From positions 21,748,795 through 21,812,794 of the forward strand of contig CM057002.1 in NCBI GenBank assembly GCA_029891345.1: a stretch of DNA of 64,000 nucleotides, read 5' to 3'. The notes under the pieces were generated by a model. The model ran no database searches, was not told the origin of the DNA, and saw only the letters and a list, made by a program, of their open reading frames with translations. How positions within the stretch are numbered: position 1 is the stretch's first letter; each line of letters starts with the position of its first letter. This document shows, piece after piece, positions 48,329 to 59,770 of the stretch. Made by a program: the position numbers and the translations under genes. This DNA is from Dryococelus australis (taxonomy: Eukaryota > Arthropoda > Insecta > Phasmatodea > Phasmatidae).

Positions 48329-48711
48329 AAGGCTGTTCACGATAAAGTGAGCACTTTTGAAATCGACCTCAGGAAAAAGTCACTGCCGCTGTTAATGGGC
48401 TCACTGTGTAACATTTGCCCAGTAAAGTTGGTAACTATGGATGGAAAATAGTTCCATATCTTGACGTTGAATAAAAAGCGTTAGGTAAACATTTGTGATT
48501 ACTTAAATTATTTATTTCGCTTTCCGTTTTTTTGATGCATCGAGGTGGAAAAATGAGAAGATTTTTTTTTTTTTACTTTCCTAATCATTTCCATGTTTTA
48601 CTTTACCGAGGCATTGATAAAGTGATCAGACCCAGAGCAACGTTAATTTTTACATAAGGCAGAAGAATACACAGGGCTTTCAAAAGTGCTCATTTTACTG
48701 TGAACAGCCTA
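48329..48711 (+). mobile_element. Mariner-like MITE family M1, copy b
   Basis: A 383-bp element flanked by TA (48327-48328, 48712-48713). Ends AAGGCTGTTCACGATAAAGT and (reverse complement) TAGGCTGTTCACAGTAAAAT. It has no insertion at the two sites where copy c is interrupted (near CGTTAATTTTTACATAAGG and TTGATGCATCGAGG), so it acts as an empty-site reference. Confidence 0.93.
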
Positions 48712-48713
48712 TA

Positions 48714-49052
48714 AAAAGAATGGATTCATAGTGGCTAAATCGAGTTTGGCTGGTGCCATGGTCGCAATCGCAGCCAATTAAATTAACTTATTAACTTTAG
48801 GAGTGCTTCTGCTGTTGCTCTCGTTGCCTTGAACAAAACAACAAATCATTAACAGATCAGTTCTGAAGACGAACATCTATTTGGGTTTTCCGACATTATC
48901 TACGTTTATTAAGTACCCACAATCATTTTAAAAGTACTGTCAACTAATCAGTTTGCTCGCCATGAAATTTATGCATGGCCTGAATAGAGTCGAACGAATA
49001 TTTTCTTTGGGTCAAATAAACGTGTGGTTATCTGGCTATTAGACATGCACAT
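48714..49052. other. No supported feature
   Basis: Non-coding spacer between two MITEs. Confidence 0.45.
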
Positions 49053-49060
49053 CTAATTAC

Positions 49061-49303
49061 TAGAGACCTGGGAAATTCGCAGGTTCAATGAGCTGCAGGC
49101 TAGACTCTACAGTTTTATGTATGTACAAATGTTCCGACATCAGCTGCGCATTGGTTGTCTGTTGTCACGATGGAAGACGACGATGGGGCCAGCGCTCTCC
49201 AGGAGGCGTCAAACACCGTGTGGACCAATGGATAAAGTTATCTAAGATGTGTTCGGAATCCTCGCTTGTCCCTAATTGAATCCGCGTATTCTTCAGGTCT
49301 CTA
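49061..49303 (+). mobile_element. hAT-like MITE family C, copy 3
   Basis: A 243-bp element with a perfect 8-bp TSD CTAATTAC at 49053-49060 and 49304-49311. Ends TAGAGACCTGGGAAATTCGC and (reverse complement) TAGAGACCTGAAGAATACGC. It shares GGCTAGACTCTACAGT with 7057-7347. Confidence 0.93.
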
Positions 49304-49311
49304 CTAATTAC

Positions 49312-51055
49312 TGGCAGCAACAAAATCACATGGGTCCAATGCCAGCATCCATTCCGTTGGCTGTCGAGTAATCGGGTAATTTGCCTTTGCCCGCGTACAC
49401 AGCTCGATAGTTTGTTTATAATTACTTTGTTAGTTATTGTTTTCGGTGGAACTTAATACCGGTACAAACCATCCCAATAAAACAATCCCACTGAAAATAA
49501 AAAAGCAGTTATAAAAACTTCAAACAATGTATTTACGTAGTCTAATCATAGTTAAATTTCTGAACACATTTGAAGTACGCTCTTGGCAGATATTGCCAAG
49601 GTTTGGTTTTCGGGGAAAATAAGGTTCCGCGTTCGATTTGTGATGCATCGTTAATTCTTATTACGATGAAAACGAAACTTTGACTGTCCGTAAAGCTACA
49701 AAATGTACAGTTGTAGCAAACTAACCTTACATTTGGAGCAACCAAGTAAGATCAACGTTTAATTCGGCTTTAGCAACAAACTATTTAATCGACAATTTAC
49801 AAACAAATTAATTTTTGTTTTACTCAACAAAACATTTTTCTCGGTGCATTCATGCTAACTCTGAATCAATCGTGTTGTGGGTGCTCATTTTCATTTCGTC
49901 AATCAAGGCCCCAGGACGAGTTATTCAATGTACCGTGGTGACCAAATTTAATGCACTTTAGTTGACATAACGATTCGCTACTTTATACGCAGCAGCACAT
50001 TAATTACAAAAGGGAAAATTACTCATTTGCAGTAATTGCTACGTGTTGCTGGCCTTGTTCAAAACCTGTAATGAGCAAGCCAATTTTCCTGCACTACGTA
50101 TATTCCTGGTAAAATGCTATGTCATTAAATGATCATTAGTCCTAACTTTTTGCAGCTTCCTCCAATTATTTAAGTGAAATTGGCCTCCGTGCGAAAAAAT
50201 TTCTGGGTTTTCACAGCCAGCCGTAAAAAGTCATACTTATATTGAGGTGGCCTTTAAGTATACACTTACGTAACGCATCTCGTCACGTGTTCAGCAAGTC
50301 GACTTGCGTTTCAGGTGTTATTACGGGTTAGTGATCACAAATACCTACATTACGTGGGAGGGGAATTTTCGACATGTAACACTTCACTTTGGTACAGCTG
50401 TTACATAAGCAATCAGTGACGTAAAACCGGAGGGCGCACAGATTACTTGCCCATTCTAGACATAAAAGATTAATGTTTAAAATGTTTTAAATATAAGTAA
50501 ATATATTTTTCAGCCGACCCATGTTTCGTGCCGTGTTTTCTATCCACCGACATCCGTTACATTTAAGGCGGCTGAATGTTATAATAAAGAAACTAGTTAA
50601 ATATCCTAGTTTCTTGCCCTTCAAAGAGTATGCATGTGTATGCTCGGGGCTAGGTTTTGGAAATTTTTTCTCTCTTGACGACAAAACTCAAGCTCTTATA
50701 TTTTCTGTTTCGCTGGATCGGAATCTAAATAAAAAACTACAACTATCCGAAATTTCATTTCTTAAGTGTTGGAATTTTCTATTAATTAGAGTCATGCATT
50801 CGTAAACACTGCTTTCAAATACTTACTTATATTTATTAAATCACAGTTTTTCAACTTATTTCACTACGGACAAGATTCACATTGCTAGATATAAAACGAA
50901 CCCAATAATAATATTTTCTTACAGAAGGAACTCTCTTAGTATAGGAATCATTATTTCAACAGTAAGAACAAAACTGTTCTTTTTACTAATTTCGCAAATG
51001 AACACGGTGGACTGTAAAAGTTCTACTTCTCTTGCGACACATTAAATGGTACAAA
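49312..51055. other. No supported gene
   Basis: AT-rich. The ORF at 50521-50805 (94 codons, plus) has no recognisable domain and no splice or repeat context. Confidence 0.4.
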
Positions 51056-51260
51056 GTCAACGCACAAACCCATTGGTCGCCGGTCAGCCAATAATAAAAG
51101 TTGCAGAGCACAGTAGGCGTGTCCGGTGTAGCCAGGACCAATAGGACGATCGTAAGTGGAAAAAAACATAGACCAGCACAGCCGATATTGTTGCAGTGGA
51201 TAATATATGGAGCTCACTTCAACCTTGTCATCGGTGCCTGTAAATTTGTGCTGTCCTCAA
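51056..51260 (+). repeat. Dispersed repeat D, copy 2 (uninterrupted)
   Basis: Collinear with 29935-30430 minus the MITE. It gives the empty site GATATTGTTGCAGTGG at about 51183. Confidence 0.75.
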
Positions 51261-51384
51261 ATGGTCAAAACTTCTTACATGCTACATTTATTACATAATG
51301 TCTAAAAAAATTTTAATCGGCATCTCCGTAAAATTAAATTAGGATAGCAATAAACAGAGACCTTACCATTTCAAACTAGACACG

Positions 51385-51640
51385 GCAGCCCTCTATATGC
51401 TCTAGAAGAAGTCACTTGTTCGTTGGTTTCCGCAATCCAGCCACACGGAAGAAATCTAACAGAGTTCTGGGTGTTTGTAATTTTTTTTCTGACTCCTGCA
51501 TGGCCCGTTGGACGAGGAAAGGTCCCGTGACAAACGCGAAACTAACATAGACTTGTGTGCGATCTACCTTGGTACTGAGTAAGAACGCGAAATTATACAG
51601 CCTCTGTAGCCATGCAGGCTTATCAAAGGACCTGTATCCG
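51385..51640 (-). repeat. Dispersed repeat family F, reverse copy
   Basis: Read in reverse it contains AACGAACAAGTGACTTCTTC and CTTCCGTGTGGCTGG-like sequence shared with 9117-9272. Boundaries uncertain. Confidence 0.5.
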
Positions 51641-52142
51641 CCTACCCAAGTGAAAGAAAGAAACAGAACAACTCACTAAGTGCCGTTAAGGGTCCTATGT
51701 GCTGAAACGTTCTCTGTGAAATCGTTGTTTGCGCGTAGACGCGTGTCTCGATAAATAAATGTTCTGCAAATATGACTTTTTGTCAGAAAAAAAATACAAA
51801 TCAAATATCTATTCCCCTATCTTTTTACTTTTGTCATATTAACGGTATTAATGGAGAAAAATCTCGTTAAAGTGATCAAATATCGCATTTTTATGCCTAG
51901 TCTATGAAGTTTATTTAAGCGGCACGAGAAAAGTACGATTATACGGGCGTAGTTTAATCTGTGTTCTTTCATCGCGTATAATAAAACCCCACAGTTACAG
52001 ATCTACTTTACACAGTAAAGCGTCACGACGGAAACACTGCACGCCTTGCGCGTAGGAGCGATGAGGCGCTAGGCGTGCGTGGTAATGTCGCCCGTATCGC
52101 ACTCTCGCTTCTTGACCTTGGACGCGCAGGTACACAGTCCTC
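51641..52142. other. No supported feature
   Basis: Non-coding, moderately GC-rich near 52020-52140. Confidence 0.4.
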
Positions 52143-52146
52143 TTAA

Positions 52147-52478
52147 GGGGAATGGTGCACGAAGGCACTATATTTACACGATTTTCGATATAAATCGTTT
52201 TCCATGTGGTTTATCGAAATATTTGACTCGACAAGACGTTAGTAATAATTATTTGCCTTCATTATTCTCGGGGCACTGATGGAAGAAGGAAAATTATTTC
52301 TTTTTTCTCATCTTCAATCAGAGCTCCGAGAATAACGAACACAGAAAATTTTTAACCGTGTAATAAGGCGTAGAAAATTGTTATTTACGTCTTGTCGAAC
52401 CAAAAATTTCAAAAAATCCTCTTTAAACAAATTGTGACAAAAATTATATAAATTTACGATGTTCGTGCACCATTCCCC
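52147..52478. mobile_element. TTAA-flanked foldback MITE
   Basis: A 332-bp element with perfect 17-bp TIRs GGGGAATGGTGCACGAA, flanked by TTAA on both sides (52143-52146, 52479-52482). Inner inverted pairs, CGACAAGACGT with ACGTCTTGTCG and TTATTCTCGG with CCGAGAATAA, extend the symmetry so most of it could fold on itself. TTAA targets are used by piggyBac and Kolobok elements; ends starting GGGG are not typical piggyBac, so superfamily is open. Confidence 0.88.
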
Positions 52479-53119
52479 TTAAAGTGAGTACAGTATTGCG
52501 TGTCAGGGTAGCCAGCCTATGCGCCTTTCGTTACCAGTGAAAAAAAGGACCTATACTTGCTCCCATTTCCCAGTAGGAGTTGGGAAGCGCCATTGGCTAT
52601 AATTAGGGACATATTTTTTTCGCGAAAATACTTATGGCCATGCTAAACTTCAACATCCTACGTCCGCAATCACAACTTCCTTTGGTTATTGGCCACGTGT
52701 CTACGTGAGAAGACATGTTCTCACTTGACTGGACCAATCGTAATGAAGTACTCCGATATTGAACGTCCATAATTCGCGGACAGCCACTTGTGGTACGTGA
52801 CTTTTAAAATTATCCATCCACGAAAGTACATTATGTATAAAAGTGTTTTGAAGTACAACTGGTCTTGTAGTGTTTTCACCAAAAACACCTGCGCCTAAAG
52901 GCTGTCCACGATAAAGTGAGCACTTTTGAAATCAACCTTTGAAAAAAGTCACTGCTACTTCCTGCATATATTTTAACGGGCGCACTGAGTGGCATGCGGC
53001 CAGTAAAGTTGGTAGCGATGGAAACATATAGTATTTCCATATTTTAACATCGAACGAAAAGTGTTAGGTAGCCCTTTGTGGTAACTTAAATTATTTCTTT
53101 CGATTTCTGTTATTTTCAA

Positions 53120-53402
53120 CCCACTCAGACCTGGTGTACACAATTGTGTACATTACGCATGTGTATGTAATTTTTGGTCCTGTCTGCACACTGCCAAGCT
53201 CAGTGACCAATGATCTTACTTGTGAATACATGATTCGCAAACCGTCTTCCTGGCCTAGTACATAATTGGGTCATATTACTGTAGCCGAACATACAGTCTA
53301 CAGATCACTGACTGTGACGAGACAAGCGTTGTGTAGTCTTAAGTACAGTACGCATCATGTTTGCAACACATGGAACTCTAAATTAAAGTGATTCTGAAAG
53401 GG
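53120..53402. mobile_element. piggyBac-like MITE
   Basis: A 283-bp insert with ends CCCACTCAGACC and (reverse complement) CCCTTTCAGAAT, flanked by TCAA (53116-53119, a mutated TTAA) and TTAA (53403-53406). Excising it restores TTAATGCA, the sequence found uninterrupted in M1 copy a. An internal palindrome TGTACACAATTGTGTACA lies at about 53136. Confidence 0.88.
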
Positions 53403-54676
53403 TTAATGCAACCAAGCGTAAAATGAGCAAATTTGTAAAATAATAACTATATTAATTATTTCACACTTTCACTTGGCCGACTCATGAATATCGTGATGTG
53501 GCCCACGGCAATGTTACACAGACAAAAAGTCTAACGTTGTTATAACCAAAAAGTTACTATTGAACTATTTCTTTGAACGTTTATGTTACAGTAACATTGA
53601 TACTGTTGTGACAACGTTATTAATGTTATGCGTTTGCATATGTTTACATTACTGCAGCGAAAATTTGCTGTTGAAGTGTTTAAGTTAACAGGTTACCAAG
53701 TAATGTCCCCGCAACCAAATGTTTGTATTGCGCTAAGAAAATAACAGGTAAACAAAATGTTCGTGTTACTACGACAATATACTGATGTCCGGCCAACGCC
53801 AGTTTATTCTAAAATGACATTAACTACTTTTGTTATAAAGATACTCTGCCAACATAATAACGTCTGCGCCAACATTTCACATCTTAATCACTAGACTAGT
53901 GATGGGTAGTTCACGAACTACCAGTTCATTTTGAACTGGTCTTGAAACAGAACAACGTGCATAGTTCACAGCGACATAAAAGTACTAGTATCTTGTGATA
54001 TCGGTCAGTCATTCAGTAACAGTAATTACGCCAAGTGCGCCGCTGCGCATGCTCAGATAATCCGTCGTTCTCTGGTCTCCCCGCAGTGGCTGGCCACATC
54101 GCAACTCGCATACTTCTTATCTATCTGCCTCTGTCTATCGGTAGCTTTGTTTTTGCTCGTTCAGCACTGCCTTGAACTGTAGGAATCGCAGACCTACCTA
54201 TAGTCCATCACCCATTGGAAGCAACTTTCTGGGAGCCCTGCTAGATATCTACTTGCAGGCCCGTTTCGTATCCTTCCGCCAAATGTCAACAAACATTGCT
54301 ATGTGACTGCCATGTAGCATCTGTCAAAATCAATGTTTACATTCCATTGTGTGTGTACATATGTTCGTATATTTTCGCTACACCTACAAATAAACATTTA
54401 AATGTGACTTCTACTTTTATACCTGTCAAATGTGTTGTTTAGTGTTATATATTTGTGAAATATAGGTTATTGAAAAAACAGGTTGACATGTTATGCCTAG
54501 AATGTTTTTTCAAAGATTGATTTTCATAAGTCGCTTCCAATCGGGAATGGACTACAGTTCAATAGTGACATGAGTCGCAAATCGGTCGGGAACTGCAGGT
54601 CACACAGCACGAGACAGTTGGCAGACCTGTGGCCGTGCAGCGATCTTTCGTTCTTTCTTACTTTCTCGTGCCGACC

Positions 54677-54845
54677 CTAATTGCGTAGTTGGCTGCACGC
54701 CGGTCTGCGGTGCGAGGGGTTCCGGGCTCTAAACCCAGTCAGGGTATGTATGCTTGTGTCGTCCATTTAATTTGCTTCATCATCATCATCGGCACTAAAG
54801 ACCTCGCTGTTGCGGTGTCCTAAGACCCTCCCACTCACTCGCACT
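54677..54845 (+). mobile_element. Second tRNA-derived SINE (SINE-2)
   Basis: A tRNA-like head: ACCCT at about 54676 can pair with AGGGT at about 54745, with a D-arm-like GCGTAGTTGGCTGCACGC and a disrupted T-arm GGTTCCGGGCTCTAAACCC. The tail has GGCACTAAAGACCTCGCTGT, sharing AAGACCTCGCTGTT with SINE-1 at 559-805 despite a different head. Confidence 0.55.
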
Positions 54846-55450
54846 ATAAATACAATGTTGCCAGACATACGGGAATTCCCTCATCTGTAAGAAAATACAT
54901 CAGGTAGCCGCACTAATGCGAGTATAGCTAAGACAGTAAAATATAGGAAAACGAGAAACTATGTATTTTTTCTAGTATATTCACTCAATACTTCGGGTAT
55001 ATTTTTTTGACATTATTTGCATCATATTAAAATTAAGTTACTTTTGTAATTAAAGTTCTGTTAAAAAGTTTCTAATGTTGGTACGAATAAATCCAGTGTG
55101 TCAGAACCATTTTTGTTGAGTTTGTACACGGCTGACTCGGAAAAATTAACTTTACACCTTGCTGTCTCTCGCAACACAACCTATTATAATATTGTTAAGG
55201 TCGTTACTATAAGTGTCAAAAGTAATTTGGTCTTGTATTACACAACATAGGCGTGGATAAAACAGTACAAAGATATTTTCACTATTAATTTATCTTACTT
55301 CTATATAAAAAAAAAGAAGTAGTTTCATCTACACAAAATAAAGTACTAATTCTTTACCAATTAATTTACAAACATCACTTATTTGCTTCTCTTTCCGTTT
55401 CACACTTGCTTAGATTCTTCTGAGGAGGGGAAATGGAACTATGAAAGAGG

Positions 55451-55622
55451 AAACAGAGAAAGACCTATCTAATTCTCGGACCGAGGTACAGACAAAAACC
55501 TATCTAGTTCTCGGGCCGAGGTACAGAGAAAGACCTATCTAGTTCTCGGGCCGAGGTACAGAGAAAGACCTATCTAGTTCTCGGACCGAGGTACAGAGAA
55601 ATACCTATCTAGTTCTCGGACC
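55451..55622. repeat. 35-bp minisatellite, 5 copies
   Basis: CCTATCT recurs at 55464, 55499, 55534, 55569 and 55604, exactly 35 bp apart. The unit contains AGAGAAAGACCTATCTAG and TTCTCGGGCCGAGGTAC, with few mismatches. Confidence 0.95.
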
Positions 55623-55739
55623 ATGGTTACACTTGCGCTCTGCAGTTCGCCAGTACGCGTGATCATTCGACTGTGGCCTATGTAGTTCAAAAGAACGGTT
55701 CCCAATGAACTGTTCTCAAATTTGGAACAGGTGGGGATC

Positions 55740-56510
55740 GGTCAAACGGAAATTTTATGCGAAAGAAAGATACCCGTAAAAGGTGTGTTTCCGCCGAAAC
55801 GAAAATACGCACAGAAACTTCCAGAACGGTCGGTCAGCCATTTCGATTCTTACCTATGTCCAAGGAGTTTCCGTAGAGATCGGTCTACTTGGTTTACGTT
55901 GAATGGTGCAATTTGCCGTCAGCTGTGAACGAATACGTCACGACGGTTTTAACTGACTGGGATTTTCCACAACTAGTGGAAAGATTCAAAGGTATAGTAT
56001 GACGTTGCGATAATACTTAACTAAATTGCATGTGCTTGCAATGGTAGACTAAGAAATTTAATACCAGACGGTACAGCTGTGTTCCCCCAACGTAGTATTT
56101 CATTTCATTGTTGTCTCAAATGTCGGGAGGCAGATTATGAAATATGGTCATGATTGTCGTCACTTTAAATTTAATGGCCGAGACAAAATTAATAAATGCG
56201 ACGTGGCCCAGGTGACTGCGTTTATTCGACTTTGCAAAACAATTTTCAGCAAAAGTGAATAGTCACGGCCAACAGTTTTACATGTATAAAAGTTTAAAAA
56301 AGGCCGAGTATGGCCACTAAGGTTTAACTTTCATCGTACTGTACATAAACAATAACCTCTATTCAGCGATAATAAATGTATGCTAATAATCAAGCGTTGT
56401 AAGCAATTCCGTAGTTATTAGCGACGCGATGTTAAAATACAGTTAGAATGTTTTCAACAATGACGATATTCTTGTGATAACTTTACCACTTCAAGTAAAG
56501 CAATGCCTAT
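55740..56510. other. Interior of the large element, no gene
   Basis: The ORF at 55722-55928 has no recognisable domain. Confidence 0.4.
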
Positions 56511-56514
56511 TGTA

Positions 56515-56732
56515 GGCTGTTCACGGTAAAGTGAGCACTTTTTAAGGCCCTTTCAACAGGCATTAAACATTAATAAATATATTTTACCACTTTTAGGAGT
56601 GGTAAAGCGTATACACTGTGTTTATTAGTCGCATGGCAATGATTATAGTAAAGATGACCGCAAGATGGAAATATGATGAAAAGAAAAATTCAGTAGGGCC
56701 TTAAAAAGTGCTCATTTTTACCGTGAACAGCC
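56515..56732 (+). mobile_element. Mariner-like MITE family M2, copy b
   Basis: A 218-bp element with TIRs GGCTGTTCACGGTAAAGTGA and (reverse complement) GGCTGTTCACGGTAAAAATG, flanked by TA (56513-56514, 56733-56734). It is inserted in the large element, which makes it the deepest layer of the nest. Confidence 0.9.
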
Positions 56733-56734
56733 TA

Positions 56735-59300
56735 AAATGCGATTTCATAGCCTATTACATTTGTTAGGTTTAGAAAGAAAGTTGTGACATAGAAACTATT
56801 AAGCATTCTTTTTGTGGCAACAACATGTTTAGACAGCAGTTCCAGTCTGCCACAGTTACGCCTACATCTAACATTATGTGTTGTCATACCCCTATCCAAT
56901 TTACATTGGCTTGACAATTTATTTTCCAAGGATTTCAAATCAGTCAACTAAAGAAATGAAGCACTGCATGATGGTTAAGTTACAATGAAAAATGATTTTC
57001 CGACTGTTCCAAAAAAAAAAACATAACCTAATCTTGTCAGTGCATGTATTTTTCTCTTCCTTTTGTGGGTACGTATAGACTGTAACTACATTTGCTTTGT
57101 ATTTATTAAATCTTTGCAAACAAGGATGCATTATTTTAATGAAATATGATGAATAGACCCTAATGCATTGCTGCCAAGAATGTAATTGTATCTGATGATA
57201 AGATGTTGGCTACATTGAGAACACTTTTGGAATACAACAGCACACTTGATTTTTCTTAGTTTGAACAGGTACCTAACATTGATTTCTGTAAATAAATTCT
57301 AATATACAAATATTTTGTTCCAGAAGAAGTTCATAAATATTCTCAGTCAAAAATGTACCACAATACGAAACTTAAAAATATCACAACACTCAGCACAAAA
57401 ATAGATCATTGAGATATGCACAATTTCTCCAAATAAAATATTTAGAACTGTTTTCCCAAAAATGGGGTGGTAAACATGTAACATAACATTATTATGAGCC
57501 ATGTTTAAAAAAAAAACGAAACAATATACCCGACTTTCCTCTACATAATATTTTCTATTTTCAGTTGAATTTCTGTTTTTTTTTTTTTTTCTATCAATTG
57601 TAATTCTTAGCACTCAATTGATTTCAGATTAAAGAATATTCATATACTATGTTTCAGACATTGTTTTTAGTAAACATATTTCTTATTTCAATTTTTTTGG
57701 TTGGGTAAGAATAAATATTACATTCTCTACAAATTATTTTTACATACATTGTCTAATTGTTTACAAAATTTCATATATACTGTAATTAACTTCTACATTT
57801 TAGCTTCATTATGGTGCAATTTAAAAGCTTTTAAACCTTTTCTTTTTATTTTCTTGTAAAGTAGCCAAAAGAACATACAAAATGTCATAGGCCTTGTCAA
57901 CCATGACAATACAATAATACTGCAAACAATTTATATATTATTTTCTCACTTCATTTTTTTTACAGTTGTACAACATTAATGTATTGTGTAACTATTTATC
58001 TTGTACTGTATATATAAAGTTTTGTTGTAATATATTAAATTTTTATAATATTTTGGCCATTTCATAATACACTCTCCAGCAAACATCTAAAGCAAAATAC
58101 AAATGGAAGAAAAATTTGCAAAACAAGCCTCCATTGCTGGTATAAATAATTGTATCCACCCATTATAATGGCACTAAACACCTCAATCGTTAAAGTGACA
58201 TACAATCCACTAACTCATTCACTCGCCATTCATGAATTTCCAGCAAGATGCCACCATTGTTGGAGAGTGGAAGAATGTAAACAAAGTTTGTATTTGACAT
58301 TTGCCATGTGGAAGTCACATGGCAATGTTTTTGTTTTTATTTGGCAGAAGGATGTATAGGTTCCTTAGTGACTTTCCCTGAAAGTAGATCTTTAGCAGGG
58401 ATTTCCAAAATGTTCATTTATCCTGGAATGAACTATAGTCAGAATATTTTGAATTTTTGGGTTGCTAGAATATTTTGTATTTTTTACAATTGAAGCGTAG
58501 TTTCTCATTATTGAATAGAGCATAATTACTTTTATTAANNNNNNNNNNNNNNNNNNNNNNNNNNNNNNNNNNNNNNNNNNNNNNNNNNNNNNNNNNNNNN
58601 NNNNNNNNNNNNNNNNNNNNNNNNNNNNNNNNNNNNNNTAAATTTTTTGTCAACGTGAAATCAAATTTTTTATGAAAAATATAATGGAACTGTAAGTTTT
58701 TTTTTAAAAAGAAGTAATATTGCTCTTTTTACTCAGATATTACATTTTAACAAAAGTGTTCTCCACAAAATGAAAATATTTTTCATTTAAAAAAATTTTT
58801 AAAAAAGTACACACTGCTTTTTTTAAGATATATAAACTGGAAAAGCGGGAAAAATGGATAATGGTTGAAATTTAAACCCACAATTTGATTATACAAACAC
58901 ACAAATAGTTGATTGTAAGACTAAATCAGTGTATTCAAAAAAAAGGAAGAGCAATGTAAAAACAGGCACTTTTGCAAGGAAGGTTTGTGTTCATAAGTAT
59001 GAGAAATATTACTTTGTCGACATTACCGCGTCAGTAGAGTAATGTTGGAGCAAGGTCATTTTAATGTCCTCGGAACATGTTCTTATTTTCTTCATATATT
59101 GCCCGATATTTAATGTATGAGTGACACGAAGAGCAATGTATCGAAAAAAACATTGCAACAGACGATGTATTGAACAAAATTGGTTACATTACATTAATGC
59201 AGACATTATTATCAACAATAACATGTATGCCCTCGGAACCTTTTTGTAAGGTACGAGGAAATTTTGGCAAGTATAATAGTAACAAAAAGGGAAACCCGAA
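56735..59300. other. Interior of the large element, AT-rich
   Basis: Short ORFs only (for example 57347-57613, minus) and the assembly gap at 58539-58638. No domain recognised on either strand. Confidence 0.45.
58539..58638. other. Assembly gap (100 N)
   Basis: A 100-N placeholder inside the large TA-flanked element. Confidence 0.99.
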
Positions 59301-59329
59301 GTGTAATGTTCCCAGACAATAGTATGCTT

Positions 59330-59770
59330 TACTAAAATAAAAGTTAATTTTATTCACAAGAATAAGGAATTTTACACAAAATTTAACTACATTACCAACG
59401 GGAATTAATTTACCCATATTTAAACATCGTTCCTACAAAGCAACTAAATGTTGTTCCTTCCACAAGTCTTCATTAATGTAGCTGAAACATTAAACATTTA
59501 CGTATAACAACTGCCCATACAATTTTACTTAATTTGCTATGAAGTAAACTAATATTGCATTATCTACAAGGACAGTTAATTTATTCATAAATATGTGTAA
59601 TTTTATACTTACATTAACTAAATTGCAAACAACAGTAATTAATGTACGCATATTCAGATATTCTGTTCCGACAAAGCAACTTAATGTCGTTCCTACACAA
59701 GTTCTGTATTGATGCAGCTTAAACATTCAGCATTAATGTACAACAACTTTCAACACAACTTTACATTTTT
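59330..59770. repeat. Diverged tandem duplication of about 225 bp near the element end
   Basis: 59335-59530 and 59560-59765 align: AGTTAATTTTATTCACAAGA with AGTTAATTTATTCATAAATA, CGTTCCTACAAAGCAACTAA with TGTTCCGACAAAGCAACTTA, and ACAAGTCTTCATTAATGTAG with ACAAGTTCTGTATTGATGCA. It is part of the subterminal repeats of the 53517-60073 element. Confidence 0.8.

Larger units (their letters stand above)
53898..55735. mobile_element. Possible hAT-like element inside the large element
   Basis: It begins AGTGATGGGTAGTTCACGAA, a classic hAT-type end, with imperfect palindromes on GAACTACCAGTTCATTTTGA. The other end may be the CAATGAACTGTTCTCAAATT region near 55705-55735, but no clear TIR or TSD closes it. 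Confidence 0.4.

Noticed and set aside
50521..50805. 94-codon plus-strand ORF as a gene
   Set aside because: No recognisable domain, promoter or splice context; length is expected by chance in 64 kb.
55722..55928. Transposase fragment of the large element
   Set aside because: The 68-codon frame has no DDE or zinc-finger motif I recognise.
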